DNA of 64,000 nucleotides, taken from contig NZ_FNLM01000034.1 of assembly GCF_900105725.1 (NCBI RefSeq), forward strand, positions 682,001-746,000, read 5' to 3'. The notes beneath the pieces were generated by a model that was given only the letters and a program-made list of their open reading frames with translations, did no database searches and was not told where the DNA came from. Made by a program: the position numbers and the translations under genes. The stretch comes from Gordonia westfalica. GTDB taxonomy: Bacteria > Actinomycetota > Actinomycetes > Mycobacteriales > Mycobacteriaceae. Shown in pieces: positions 29,129 to 38,294 of this stretch. The number at the start of each line of letters is the position of its first letter. The stretch's first letter is position 1.

Positions 29129-29209
29129 ATGTCACGCTCGACAGTTGCACGTTCGACCCCGACCACAGGTTTCGCAGATCCTTCCGCCCGGGTACCCGCC
29201 CGGCGATGA
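29129..29209 (+). CDS. 26-residue leader ORF, or displaced N-terminus of SigB
   Basis: ATG 29129 has the best RBS in the region (CAGGAGG, five bases upstream) and encodes [19 protein letters not shown] and seven more residues. It stops at TGA 29207-29209, overlapping ATG 29206 of sigB (ATGA). Either this is a translationally coupled leader peptide, or it is the true SigB N-terminus separated by a missing base in one of the C/G runs at 29187-29201. Restoring one C gives [17 protein letters not shown], a normal-looking SigB start. Confidence 0.5.
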   Translation: MSRSTVARSTPTTGFADPSARVPARR

Positions 29210-30144
29210 CGGAGCAGGATCTCGACGCCCAGTCGCCGGCCGCGGACCTCGTCCGCGTGTACCTCAACGGGATCGGACGCACCGCTCTCCTCAACGCAGA
29301 GCAGGAGGTCGAGCTCGCCAAGCAGATCGAGGCCGGCCTCTACGCCAAACACGTCCTGGCTACCAAGAAGCGGCTCTCGGCCACCAAGAAGCGCGACCTC
29401 GCGACGATCGTCCGCGAGGGTGAGGCCGCACGGGCCCACCTTCTCGAGGCGAACCTCCGTCTCGTCGTCTCGCTGGCCAAGCGCTACACCGGCCGCGGAA
29501 TGCCCCTCCTCGACCTCATCCAGGAGGGCAACCTGGGCCTGATCCGCGCCATGGAGAAGTTCGACTACGCCAAGGGCTTCAAGTTCTCGACGTACGCGAC
29601 GTGGTGGATTCGTCAGGCCATCACCCGCGGCATGGCCGACCAGAGCCGCACGATCCGGCTCCCCGTCCATCTCGTCGAGCAGGTGAACAAGCTCGCCCGG
29701 ATCAAGCGTGAGCTCCATCAGCAGCTCGGTCGCGAGGCCACCGACGACGAACTGGCCAACGAGTCGGGCATCCCGGCCGAGAAGATCGCCGATCTCCTCG
29801 ACCACAGCCGCGACCCGGTGAGCCTGGACATGCCGGTCGGCAGCGACGAGGAGGCACCGCTCGGCGACTTCATCGAGGACGCCGAGGCCACCTCTGCCGA
29901 GAACGCCGTCATCGCCGGTCTTCTCCACTCCGACATCCGCGCGGTCCTCGCGACCCTCGACGAGCGTGAGCAGCAGGTCATCCGGATGCGCTACGGCCTC
30001 GACGACGGCCAGCCGCGCACCCTCGACCAGATCGGCCGCATGTTCGGACTGTCACGCGAGCGCGTTCGTCAGATCGAGCGCGAGGTCATGGGCAAGCTGC
30101 GTCAGGGCGATCGTGCCGAGCGCCTGCGCGCCTACGCCAGCTGA
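29206..30144 (+). CDS. sigB: RNA polymerase sigma factor SigB
   Basis: 312 residues from ATG 29206 ([20 protein letters not shown]); the full protein may begin at 29129 (see the leader ORF entry). A principal-like sigma factor for stress and stationary phase. Region 1.2 is [21 protein letters not shown], region 2 [22 protein letters not shown], region 3 [16 protein letters not shown], and region 4 [20 protein letters not shown]. It lacks the Lys-rich N-terminal arm of SigA. Driven by the ECF-type promoter at 29068-29094. Equivalent of Rv2710, in conserved order before ideR. Confidence 0.93.
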   Translation: MTEQDLDAQSPAADLVRVYLNGIGRTALLNAEQEVELAKQIEAGLYAKHVLATKKRLSATKKRDLATIVREGEAARAHLLEANLRLVVSLAKRYTGRGMPLLDLIQEGNLGLIRAMEKFDYAKGFKFSTYATWWIRQAITRGMADQSRTIRLPVHLVEQVNKLARIKRELHQQLGREATDDELANESGIPAEKIADLLDHSRDPVSLDMPVGSDEEAPLGDFIEDAEATSAENAVIAGLLHSDIRAVLATLDEREQQVIRMRYGLDDGQPRTLDQIGRMFGLSRERVRQIEREVMGKLRQGDRAERLRAYAS

Positions 30145-30175
30145 CGTCCTCGAGGTCTACTGACCCAACCGTCCC

Positions 30176-33049
30176 TCAGCTCAATCGTCTCGGTCCGGTG
30201 TCCCGCCTGTCGGGCACCGGACCGACGCGTATCTGGGCGTTGAGCACCGACGCGCCGTCGACCGAGACGAGGATCGGGTCGCACAGCACCTCGCGCACCT
30301 CGGGGATGTCGTCGACCAGCGTGGAGATCCGCAACAGCAGGTCGACCAGCGCCTCCTTGTCGGCCGGCTCCTCGCCCCGGTATCCGGACAGCAGCGGCGC
30401 CGACCGCGGCTCGTCGATCAGTTCCCGCGCGTCGAGTTCGGCGAGCGGGATCGCGCGGTAGCCGTGGTCGCCGAGCAGCTCGAAGGTCCGTCCGGACAGC
30501 CCGAACGAGATCACCGATCCGAAGGACTCGTCGTCGCGGACGCGGATGACCGTGCCGACCCCCTTCTGGGCCATCTTCTGGACGTGCAGAACGTGGTCGC
30601 CGGTGAGTTCGCTCAGTTCGGCGAAGGCGTTGACGACCGCGGTTGCGTCGGGCAGGTCGAGTCGGGCGCCCTCCCGGTCCAGGCGTCCACGCCACTTGGA
30701 CGAGGTGGCCTTCACCGCCACCGGGAAACCGAGTGCGCGGGCCGCCGCCGACGCCTCGTGCATCGTCCTGACCTCGCGGAACGGGACGACCGAGATGCCG
30801 TACCACCGCAGCAGTTTCGCCGACTCGACCTGGCCGAGGAGACGATCCGACGATTGCCCGTCGGAGTCCATCGCCTCGCGGACGTACATGCGGGCCGCCT
30901 CCGGGTCGGCGCCCTCGGCCCGGTGGACCACCGACTCGGGCCGCATCCGCCACTTGGCGTACTGCCAGGCACGAGCGAGTGACGCCGCGGCCCGCTCCGG
31001 GCTGGCGTACGACGGGATGGACCCGCGTTCGGGCATACCGTTGGGGCCGGGTTTGGTGAGACCCGGCGGGATGCCGTCCACCGCGAGGAACGTGGTGACG
31101 ATCGGTTTGGCACCGTCGGCGCCGGGTGTGTTGGCCGCCGCCATGAGGGCTCGGGCATGCCAGTCGGCGTCGACGGCCACCGGTGGGACGAAGACGACGA
31201 TGATCGCGTCGACGCCGGTGTCGGTCATCGCCGCCGAGACGGCGTCCTCGAACAGTTCCTCCGACGCGCCCGCGCCGAGATCGATGTTGTCGACCACCTC
31301 GAGGCCGCCGTTGCGCGCGTGATCGGCGGCGAGGCTGCCGAGCACCGACGAGTTGCCGATGATGCGGACGCGGGGTCCTCGCGGCAACGGTTGATAGGCG
31401 AACAGCGCCGCGCAGTCGAACAGTTCGGGGATCGTGTCGACCTGGATGACGCCGGCCTGCTCGAGCATCATGCGCGCGATCTGGTCGTCGAAGTTGGCCG
31501 TCGACCGGGCGGCGCGCACCGGGCTCATCGCGCCCTTGCCCGACTTCACCGCGATGATCGGCTTGGCCCGCGACACCCGCCGGGAGATGCGGGAGAACTT
31601 GCGCGGGTTACCGAAACTCTCCAGGTAGAGCAGGATCACGTCGGTCGAGGCGTCACTGTCCCAGTACTGCAGCAGGTCGTTGCCGGAGACGTCGGCGCGG
31701 TTGCCGGCCGAGACGAACGTCGACAACCCGATCTGGCGCCGCGCGGCGGTGTCGAGGATCGCGATGCCCAGCGCGCCGGACTGGCAGAAGAACCCAACCC
31801 GACCGGTCGCGGGGATGCGCGGCGCGAGCGTGGCGTTCAGGGCGATCCCGGCGTCGTTGTTGGCCACGCCCAGTGCGTTCGGGCCGACGAGGCGCATGCC
31901 GTGTTCGCGGACCTGCGCGACGAGACGCCGCTCGTTCTCCAGCCCCTCCTCCTCGCCGGAGTCACCGAAGCCCGACGACACGACGACGAGCGTGCGCACG
32001 CCTTTCACCAGACAGTCGTCGAGGACGTCGTCGACCCGTGACGCGGGGACCGCGACCACTGCGAGGTCGACCGGATCCGGGATGTCGCGCACCGTCTCGT
32101 AGGCGCGGATGCCGCGGACCGACGGCGGCCGCTCGCGGGAACGCCGCCGGCTCGGGGTCGTCGGGCGGCCGGGGCGCCGTGAACCCGGCTGCTCCGGCTC
32201 CTCCTCGACGCGGGCGGGCCCGTTCACCGGGAACACCGGCCCGGTGAAACCGCCGGCGATGATGTTGGCCAGCAACGCGTTTCCGACCTTGTTCGGATCG
32301 GTCGACGCGCCGATCACCGCCACCGACGTCGGGCGCAGCAGGTTCGCGACGCTACGGGCCTCCGACGCGTTCTCGCGGGCGTTGCGCACCGACAGCAGCG
32401 CCTCGGTGGGGTCGATCAGGAATTCCACGTGCACCGTCGAACCGTCGAAGCTGCGGGCGAGTTGGTAACCCGCGTCCCGGAACACGGCGACCATGTTCGG
32501 GTTCTCGCTGAGCACCTCGGCCTCGAAACGGGTGAAGCCGTTCTCCGCGGCCGCACCCGCGAGATGTTCGAGGAGGATCGGGCCGAGACCGCGTCCCTGG
32601 TGTTCGTCGGCGACGACGAAGGCGACCTCGGCCGACTCCGGTTTGCCGTCGAAGGCGAGTCCCTCGTAGATGCCGACGGCGATGATCTCGCCGCCGAGGA
32701 CCGCCACGATCGCGACGCGCTGCTGGTGGTCGACGGTCGTCATCCGCGCGACCTCGCGCGGCGGCAGCGTGGGCGTCGGACCGAAGTACCGCATGTAACG
32801 GGTGCGTTCGGACAGCTTCGAGTGGAAGGCGACGATCCGGTCGGCGTCGTCGGGCACGATCGGCCGTAGGTGGACGACACCGCCGTCGGAGGCCAGCACG
32901 TCGGCGATCCAGTGCCGCGGGTAATCCCAGGCGCTGCGGGGTTCGGGTTGATCCGCCAGTGCTCCCGGCGCCGTGGGTTGCTCTGGGGTCGTGGAGCGTT
33001 CTGAGGTCGTGGAGCGTTCTGGGGTGGACGACACGTCCTGATCAGTCAC
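30176..33049 (-). CDS. GNAT acetyltransferase fused to an acyl-CoA synthetase-like (NDP-forming) domain; probable protein lysine acetyltransferase
   Basis: 957 residues from GTG 33049. Residues ~1-40 are a low-complexity linker with an 18-bp DNA repeat. A GNAT domain (about 50-215) has the acetyl-CoA loop VVADEHQGRGLGPILLEHL. Next come a CoA-binding Rossmann domain (SVAVIGASTDPNKVGNALL), a ligase-CoA domain (QSGALGIAILDTAA, SAGNRADVSGNDLLQYW) and a C-terminal ATP-grasp domain (LLRWYGISVVPFREVRT). The segment that in active ADP-forming synthetases carries the phospho-histidine (SHTG) reads here AARSTANFDDQ without any His, as in enterobacterial Pat/PatZ, so synthetase activity is probably lost. 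An Arg/Pro-rich insertion lies at ~280-310. The start overlaps acuC by eight bases. Confidence 0.88.
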   Translation of the reverse strand: MTDQDVSSTPERSTTSERSTTPEQPTAPGALADQPEPRSAWDYPRHWIADVLASDGGVVHLRPIVPDDADRIVAFHSKLSERTRYMRYFGPTPTLPPREVARMTTVDHQQRVAIVAVLGGEIIAVGIYEGLAFDGKPESAEVAFVVADEHQGRGLGPILLEHLAGAAAENGFTRFEAEVLSENPNMVAVFRDAGYQLARSFDGSTVHVEFLIDPTEALLSVRNARENASEARSVANLLRPTSVAVIGASTDPNKVGNALLANIIAGGFTGPVFPVNGPARVEEEPEQPGSRRPGRPTTPSRRRSRERPPSVRGIRAYETVRDIPDPVDLAVVAVPASRVDDVLDDCLVKGVRTLVVVSSGFGDSGEEEGLENERRLVAQVREHGMRLVGPNALGVANNDAGIALNATLAPRIPATGRVGFFCQSGALGIAILDTAARRQIGLSTFVSAGNRADVSGNDLLQYWDSDASTDVILLYLESFGNPRKFSRISRRVSRAKPIIAVKSGKGAMSPVRAARSTANFDDQIARMMLEQAGVIQVDTIPELFDCAALFAYQPLPRGPRVRIIGNSSVLGSLAADHARNGGLEVVDNIDLGAGASEELFEDAVSAAMTDTGVDAIIVVFVPPVAVDADWHARALMAAANTPGADGAKPIVTTFLAVDGIPPGLTKPGPNGMPERGSIPSYASPERAAASLARAWQYAKWRMRPESVVHRAEGADPEAARMYVREAMDSDGQSSDRLLGQVESAKLLRWYGISVVPFREVRTMHEASAAARALGFPVAVKATSSKWRGRLDREGARLDLPDATAVVNAFAELSELTGDHVLHVQKMAQKGVGTVIRVRDDESFGSVISFGLSGRTFELLGDHGYRAIPLAELDARELIDEPRSAPLLSGYRGEEPADKEALVDLLLRISTLVDDIPEVREVLCDPILVSVDGASVLNAQIRVGPVPDRRDTGPRRLS
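30191..30224. terminator. Hairpin at the sigB / GNAT-gene junction
   Basis: CGGTCCGGTG (30191-30200) pairs perfectly with 30215-30224, extended by CCCG/CGGG with one bulged T. It lies 47 bases after the sigB stop, inside the last codons of the convergent gene. It could terminate sigB transcripts, although no T-tract follows. Confidence 0.4.
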
Positions 33050-34298
33050 GGGGATCCTCCGGGTCGAGACCGTGCAGAGGGTACACCGCGCGACGGGTCG
33101 CGAGGATCGCGCGATCGGTCTGTCGCTGGGCGGTTGCGCTCACTCCCTCGAGCGGCTCCTGGCCGGCGTCGCCGTCCCACGGCTGATAGTCGACGTCACC
33201 GCCGTCGCCCATCACGTCGACCGGCGGCCGGGCATAATCCGAATGCACTTGCGTCGAGATCTGTTCGGCTGTCGCGCACCAGGATTCGTCGATCTTCGCG
33301 GTGACGTCGACCTCCCGGCCGAGTGCGACCCCGAGCAGGTGGGTCCAGCTCCGCGGCACCACGTTGACGACGCCGTACCCGCCGCCGCCGACGGCGATCC
33401 AGCGTCCCTCGCAGTATTTGTCGGCAAGATCACGCATCGCGATCATCGCGGCGCGCTGGCCGTCGACGGTGAGCGACAGGTCGGTGAGCGGGTCCGCACG
33501 GTGGCTGTCGGCACCACACTGACTGATGATGATCTGCGGTTTGAACTCGGCGATCAGCGACGGCACGACCGCGTGGAAGGCCCGCAGCCACAGTCGATCC
33601 TCGGTGTTGGGCATCAGCGCGAGGTTGACCGCACTCCCCTGCGCGTCGCCGTCGCCGACCTCGGTGGGCCATCCGGTCCCCGGCCACAGCGTCGCCGGAT
33701 GCTGGTGCAGCGAGACCGTCATCACGCGCGGGTCCGCCGCGAACTCGACCTGCACCCCGTCGCCGTGGTGGGCGTCGACGTCGATGTAGGCGATCCGGTC
33801 GAATCCCTTGTCCAGCAGGTACCTGATCGCGATCGCGCAGTCGTTGTAGATGCAGAATCCCGCCGCCCGCGCCCGCATCGCGTGGTGCATGCCGCCGCCG
33901 ATGTTGACCGCGCGGGTCGCGGCCCCGGAGGCGACGGTCTGGGCGGCCGCGAGAGTGCCGCCGACGAGGAGTCGGGCGGCCTCGTGCATCCCGGCGAAGA
34001 CCGGGTTGTCGGCGTCGCCGAGCCCGAACAACCGCTCGAGGAGCGGACCCGACAGCGATGCCGTCCCGGAACCGACCGCGCGGACGGCATCGACGTAGTC
34101 GCGCGAGTGGACGACGGTGAGCGCGTCGTCGTCGATGGCCTGCGGCGGGACGGTCTCGACCTCGTCGAGCACCCCGAGGCTCTGGGCGAGGGTCATCGTC
34201 AGCGCGAGCCTCACGGGGTTCATCGGGTGGGTGTGGGCCCACCGGTAGGACAGGAAGTCCTCGCTCCAGATGACGGCCGTCGCGGAAGTGTCGGTCAC
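33042..34298 (-). CDS. acuC: AcuC-type histone-deacetylase-family protein
   Basis: 418 residues from GTG 34298. Zn2+-dependent deacetylase fold: VNIGGGMHHAMRARAAGFCIYND (tandem catalytic His), the metal ligands in YIDVDAHHGDGVQVEF, Asp in QCGADSHRADPL, and the catalytic Tyr in VGGGGYGVVN. The ~75-residue C-terminal extension is typical of actinobacterial AcuC. The family removes acetyl groups from acetyl-CoA synthetase. Its overlap with the downstream GNAT acetyltransferase gene makes an acetylation/deacetylation pair. Leaderless start: TAGCCT lies six bases before the GTG. Confidence 0.9.
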   Translation of the reverse strand: MTDTSATAVIWSEDFLSYRWAHTHPMNPVRLALTMTLAQSLGVLDEVETVPPQAIDDDALTVVHSRDYVDAVRAVGSGTASLSGPLLERLFGLGDADNPVFAGMHEAARLLVGGTLAAAQTVASGAATRAVNIGGGMHHAMRARAAGFCIYNDCAIAIRYLLDKGFDRIAYIDVDAHHGDGVQVEFAADPRVMTVSLHQHPATLWPGTGWPTEVGDGDAQGSAVNLALMPNTEDRLWLRAFHAVVPSLIAEFKPQIIISQCGADSHRADPLTDLSLTVDGQRAAMIAMRDLADKYCEGRWIAVGGGGYGVVNVVPRSWTHLLGVALGREVDVTAKIDESWCATAEQISTQVHSDYARPPVDVMGDGGDVDYQPWDGDAGQEPLEGVSATAQRQTDRAILATRRAVYPLHGLDPEDPRD

Positions 34299-34304
34299 AG
34301 GTTC

Positions 34305-34310
34305 AGGCTA
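34305..34310 (-). promoter_or_regulatory. -10 box of the leaderless acuC promoter
   Basis: TAGCCT on the minus strand, six bases before GTG 34298 and without any RBS, drives the acuC-GNAT operon. Confidence 0.55.
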
Positions 34311-34459
34311 GTGGTTCAGCTCGCGGGCGGGTGCACGATGTCGGTCCGGCCACATCTGGGTACCGTCGGGGTCGTGCTGCAACGCCGACGAGCGCCTGAG
34401 AGGGCGGTCACCGTGGGTAAACAGGGTAATCTTGGCGGGGACGAAAGGGATTGGGCACA

Positions 34460-35155
34460 GTGAACGATCTGGTTGACACCACCGAGATGTATCTGCGGAC
34501 GATCTACGACCTCGAGGAGGAAGGGATCGTGCCGCTCCGGGCACGGATCGCCGAACGTCTGGACCAAAGCGGCCCGACCGTATCCCAGACCGTCGCCCGG
34601 ATGGAGCGCGACGGACTGCTGCGCGTCGCAGGCGACCGCCACCTCGAACTCACCGAACGCGGCCGCTCGCTGGCCGTCGCGGTGATGCGCAAGCACCGTC
34701 TGGCCGAGCGGCTCCTCGTCGACGTGATCGGCATGCCCTGGGATCAGGTCCATGAGGAGGCCTGCCGCTGGGAGCACGTCATGAGCGAGAACGTCGAGCG
34801 TCGTCTGCTCGCCGTGCTCGAGTACCCGACGACCTCGCCGTACGGCAACCCGATCCCGGGTCTTGAGCTGCTCGGGGTCGAGGTGCCCGGGACCGACGAC
34901 GGCGCGACCCGCCTTGCCGACCTGCCGGCGGGTGACACCATCGCGGTCATCGTGCGGCGGCTCTCCGAGCACGCACAGTCCGACGTGGGGCTCATCTCGC
35001 AGCTGCGGGAGGCAGGCGTGGTGCCGAACGCGCGTGTGACGGTGACCAACGCCGCCGGCACCATCACGATCAACACGCCCGGACACGACGGTCTGGAGCT
35101 CTCCGCGGACATGGCACATTCGGTGTTCGTCGAGAAGGTCGTCGAGAAGGTCTGA
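34460..35155 (+). CDS. ideR: Iron-dependent transcriptional regulator IdeR (DtxR family)
   Basis: 231 residues from GTG 34460 (AAAGGGA upstream). Fe2+-activated dimeric repressor/activator of iron uptake and storage genes. N-terminal winged helix (residues 1-70), metal-binding and dimerisation domain (71-140), C-terminal SH3-like domain (about 150-230). All DtxR metal ligands are at the canonical positions: Met10, Cys102, Glu105, His106 (primary) and His79, Glu83, His98 (ancillary). It follows sigB and acuC, as Rv2711 follows sigB. A TAATCT box at 34427-34432 could be its -10. Confidence 0.95.
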   Translation: MNDLVDTTEMYLRTIYDLEEEGIVPLRARIAERLDQSGPTVSQTVARMERDGLLRVAGDRHLELTERGRSLAVAVMRKHRLAERLLVDVIGMPWDQVHEEACRWEHVMSENVERRLLAVLEYPTTSPYGNPIPGLELLGVEVPGTDDGATRLADLPAGDTIAVIVRRLSEHAQSDVGLISQLREAGVVPNARVTVTNAAGTITINTPGHDGLELSADMAHSVFVEKVVEKV

Positions 35156-35194
35156 CGCGCTGAGGCCGTGACGGTCTGAGGCGAAGGGAATCAC

Positions 35195-35227
35195 AGAGAT
35201 CACCCGGCGGCGCGCCGGGTGATCTCT
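35195..35227. terminator. Stem-loop between ideR and the convergent DUF4192 gene
   Basis: Perfect 15-bp stem (35195-35209 with 35213-35227) with a three-base loop, 40 bases after the ideR stop and spanning the DUF4192 stop codon. Confidence 0.65.
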
Positions 35228-36318
35228 GGCATTCCGACCCCCAGTTCCCGGGCGGTGGCGTAGGAGCCGTCGATCATCTCCCACAGTCTGGTGGGCCGGA
35301 CTCCCGAGCGCAGGCAGCCGTCGAGGAGTTCGGCGAGCTTCGCTTCCGGGTCGGATTCGAGGGCGACGTCGAGGGCGACGCCGGCGTACGCCCCCTCCCC
35401 GCCGATGTAGTGCAGGTGGGCCAGCAGCGTCGCCGCGGCGGCCCGTCCGGGCCCGGCGAGACGTCGGATGAGCTCCCGCCAGGCCGACTCGGCGTGGTCG
35501 CGGAGGTCGGTGACCGCGAGGGCGAGTGCGGCGTCGCGTACCCGGGGTCGTCGGACGGCCTGCTCCAAGAGGGCGATCTCCGAACACGGCAGAGGCCTTC
35601 TACCGTCGGCGACCGAACCGATCACCAGATCCAGCAGTTGCGCGTCGGAGAGCGGGCGGCGGGGCGCGACCGCGGCCCGGCTGCCGCAGCCGTCGCAGTC
35701 CCGGCCCGGCCGGGCAGCGCTGCACTCACCGTCGACGGGTTCGAGCATGGCTCTCATCTCCGAACGGCGCGTCAGGATCCGGCGGCCTGATCTCACCGCC
35801 TCGGCGATCGCGGTCGGGGAGGTCTGCGGATCGTCGAGGATCCCGCCCCGGTCGTCGAGGACGTCGACCGACCAGGTCTGTCCGTCGGGACACCAGACGA
35901 CCGACCACGCCGCACCGGCATCGAACGCGGACAGGACGAATCCGGCGGCGACGCCCCCGATCGCGTCGAAGTGGCGGTCGGCGATCTCCAGCACACGCCG
36001 GTACGGCGCGCTGTCGGCCGGATAGCGGTCGTCGGCGACGACCGCCACGACCTCCTCGACGCCGTACGAGTGGGTGATCGTGCCGAGCCCTTCCAGCACC
36101 GACTCCAGCTCGCGGGTCGGGTTGCCCGCGTCGTCGAGTGCGAGGTCATGGCGCATGGTGGCCGAGATACCGCGGTCGGACGCGAAGGCGACCACGATGA
36201 TCGAGCGCTCCGGAAGGAAGCCGAGCAGCGCGGGGACCGCCGTCAGGAGCGTCGTCGGATCGATGGGGCCACGGGCGGACCGGGAGGATGCGGGGAGTGC
36301 TGGCATGCACGTCAGCAT
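35200..36318 (-). CDS. DUF4192 family protein
   Basis: 372 residues from ATG 36318; ATG 36306 is also possible and neither has a clear RBS. The DUF4192 region begins at about residue 15 (DPTTLLTAVPALLGFLPERSIIVVAF) and extends to the end. A CDGC pair with upstream Cys residues lies near the middle (GECSAARPGRDCDGCGS). The family is common in actinobacteria downstream of ideR (Rv2712c) with no known biochemical role. Confidence 0.85.
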   Translation of the reverse strand: MLTCMPALPASSRSARGPIDPTTLLTAVPALLGFLPERSIIVVAFASDRGISATMRHDLALDDAGNPTRELESVLEGLGTITHSYGVEEVVAVVADDRYPADSAPYRRVLEIADRHFDAIGGVAAGFVLSAFDAGAAWSVVWCPDGQTWSVDVLDDRGGILDDPQTSPTAIAEAVRSGRRILTRRSEMRAMLEPVDGECSAARPGRDCDGCGSRAAVAPRRPLSDAQLLDLVIGSVADGRRPLPCSEIALLEQAVRRPRVRDAALALAVTDLRDHAESAWRELIRRLAGPGRAAAATLLAHLHYIGGEGAYAGVALDVALESDPEAKLAELLDGCLRSGVRPTRLWEMIDGSYATARELGVGMPEITRRAAG

Positions 36319-36397
36319 CTGCCGGGCGGGGCCCCCACGACGGCGCGTCGGAAGGCCTGTGGACAACGGGCGCGATCCGTCCACAGGCAGGCACAAC

Positions 36398-37111
36398 TCA
36401 GCCGAAGGCCGCCGAGACCGCCTTGGTGAAGAGCTCGTCGAGCGCAGCCGAGTCCTCGGCGGGCACGGGACCCGCAGCAGGCCAACGATATTCGGCGTAC
36501 ACCCGCACCCCGTCGCGCTCGCCGATCAGCGACAGCGAGCTGGTGGTGGTGGGCACGGTGCCGCCGCCGGTGAGGATCGTGCGGCGGATGGTCGCGGTCT
36601 CGACGCCGTCGCGCGCCGGCGGTGCCGGCAGGACCTCGGTGGTCACCGTCGACGACGCGCCGAACGTGGTCGTCGTCAGTTCCGGGCATTTCTCGGCGCG
36701 TCGCACGACCTCGGCGAGCGGCGTGTCCACGTGGGCGACGACGGTGGTCAGCGTCGAACGCTCCGCGGTCCCGGGACCGAGGAAGGCGACCGCGCCGTCG
36801 GCGGACACCGGTGGGGGTGCGCACTCGGACGGCGAGATCTCGGTGTTGCTCCCCTGCCCCGGCGACGGGCTGCCGGTGATGTCGGCGAGCGCGTTGGCCA
36901 CCGCCTGCGGCGGGATCGGGCTGGCCGGGGTCGGGAAGTCCGACGCCGACACCGACCTCGAGGACAGGTCCGGGTTCGACGGTTGGGCGTCTCCCCCGAC
37001 CGAACACGCCGAGAGGACACCACCGGCGAGAACGGCGCAGGCCGCGGCCAGCACGAGTGCGGGCAGACGGCGTCCAGAGGGCGTACGGGGTGAAGCGGTT
37101 GCCGGGGTCAC
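36398..37111 (-). CDS. Secreted lipoprotein, function unknown
   Basis: 237 residues from GTG 37111. N-terminal lipoprotein signal: basic n-region (SPRTPSGRRLP), hydrophobic core LVLAAACAVLAGGV and lipobox LSAC with the modified Cys near residue 36. The mature part starts with a Ser/Pro-rich linker and carries two further cysteines (SECAPPP, EKCPELT) about 50 residues apart, which could form a disulfide. The beta-rich remainder resembles the extracellular sensor-like domains of mycobacterial lipoproteins, but no family is assigned with confidence. Confidence 0.72.
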   Translation of the reverse strand: MTPATASPRTPSGRRLPALVLAAACAVLAGGVLSACSVGGDAQPSNPDLSSRSVSASDFPTPASPIPPQAVANALADITGSPSPGQGSNTEISPSECAPPPVSADGAVAFLGPGTAERSTLTTVVAHVDTPLAEVVRRAEKCPELTTTTFGASSTVTTEVLPAPPARDGVETATIRRTILTGGGTVPTTTSSLSLIGERDGVRVYAEYRWPAAGPVPAEDSAALDELFTKAVSAAFG

Positions 37112-37313
37112 AGCGATCTACTGTGCCACCGAGACCGCCCGCCTGTGCGGGTGACACACCCGGGCCGGGAATCCCTGACGAGGCGATGTCGTTGGATAGT
37201 TGGTGTTTGGCCGGATGCAGGTACTCACCCGCGACCCCGGTGCGAGACAATGAGACAGATGACGAGAATCCAGCTGTGCTGTATGACGGCTGCCACGTGT
37301 AAGGAGGGATGAC

Positions 37314-38294
37314 GTGGACGATCAACCCGCGCGGAACGACGCGCTGTACGAACTCGCCTTTCCCGCTCCGCAGGTCACCCGTGCCGACGGTACGGGCCCG
37401 GTACTGATCCATGCGCTCGAAGGGTTCGCCGACGCCGGCCACGCCGTCGCGCTCGCGGCCACCCATCTCCGGGACAGCCTGGAGTCGGAACTGGTCGCGA
37501 CGTTCTCCTCCGACGAGCTGATGGACTACCGCTCCCGGCGCCCGACCATCTCGTTCAGCGGTGAGACCTTCACCGACGTCGAGATGCCCGCACTGACGCT
37601 GCACGCGATCCGCGACAACGCGGGCAAGGGCTTCCTGCTGCTGGCCGGCTCCGAACCCGATCTGCGCTGGGAACAGTTCGTGGACGCGGTGCGTCGCCTG
37701 TCCGACCGGCTCGGCGTCACCGATGTGATCGGCCTCAACGCGATTCCGATGGCGGTGCCGCACACCCGGCCGCCGTCGATCACCGGGCACGGCAGCGATC
37801 CCGACGCCCTCGGCGACCTCCCCCGCTGGGGTTCGGCGATGAAGCTGCCGGCCAGCGCATCGATGCTGCTCGAGCTGCGGATGGGCGAGCACGACTACCG
37901 GGCGTCCGGGCTGTCGGTCCACGTGCCGCACTATCTGGCGCAGACCAACTACCCGGCCGCCTCCGCCAAACTGCTCGCCGCGGTTGCCGAGCTGGCCGGT
38001 CTCGACCTGCCGCTCGCCGCGCTGGAGAGCGCCGCCGAGAAGGTGCGCGCACAGGTCGACACCGAGGTCGAGGGCAACGCCGAGATCGAGTCGGTCGTCG
38101 CCGCGCTGGAGACCCAGTACGACACGTTCACCCAGGCCGCAGAGGAACGGGCATCCCTGCTCGCCGCCGAGGAATCGCTGCCGAGCGGTGACGAACTCGG
38201 TGCCGAACTCGAACGCTTCCTCGCCGAGCAGGCCGCCGAGCAGAGCCGGACGGACGACGAGCCCGGAGACGAGGGACCGCAATCGTCGATCTGA
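37314..38294 (+). CDS. PAC2 family protein (proteasome assembly chaperone-like)
   Basis: 326 residues from GTG 37314 (AAGGAGG upstream). The PAC2 domain (about residues 25-230) shows PVLIHALEGFADAGHAVALAA, FSSDELMDYRSRRP, FLLLAGSEPDLRWEQF, VIGLNAIPMAVPHTRPP and HVPHYLAQTNYP. A helical, acidic C-terminal tail (~90 residues) follows. Equivalent of Rv2714. Its role is unclear; actinobacterial PAC2 proteins form trimers and are not proven proteasome chaperones. The 200-bp gap upstream has no gene. The helicase gene begins within a few bases of its stop. Confidence 0.88.
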   Translation: MDDQPARNDALYELAFPAPQVTRADGTGPVLIHALEGFADAGHAVALAATHLRDSLESELVATFSSDELMDYRSRRPTISFSGETFTDVEMPALTLHAIRDNAGKGFLLLAGSEPDLRWEQFVDAVRRLSDRLGVTDVIGLNAIPMAVPHTRPPSITGHGSDPDALGDLPRWGSAMKLPASASMLLELRMGEHDYRASGLSVHVPHYLAQTNYPAASAKLLAAVAELAGLDLPLAALESAAEKVRAQVDTEVEGNAEIESVVAALETQYDTFTQAAEERASLLAAEESLPSGDELGAELERFLAEQAAEQSRTDDEPGDEGPQSSI

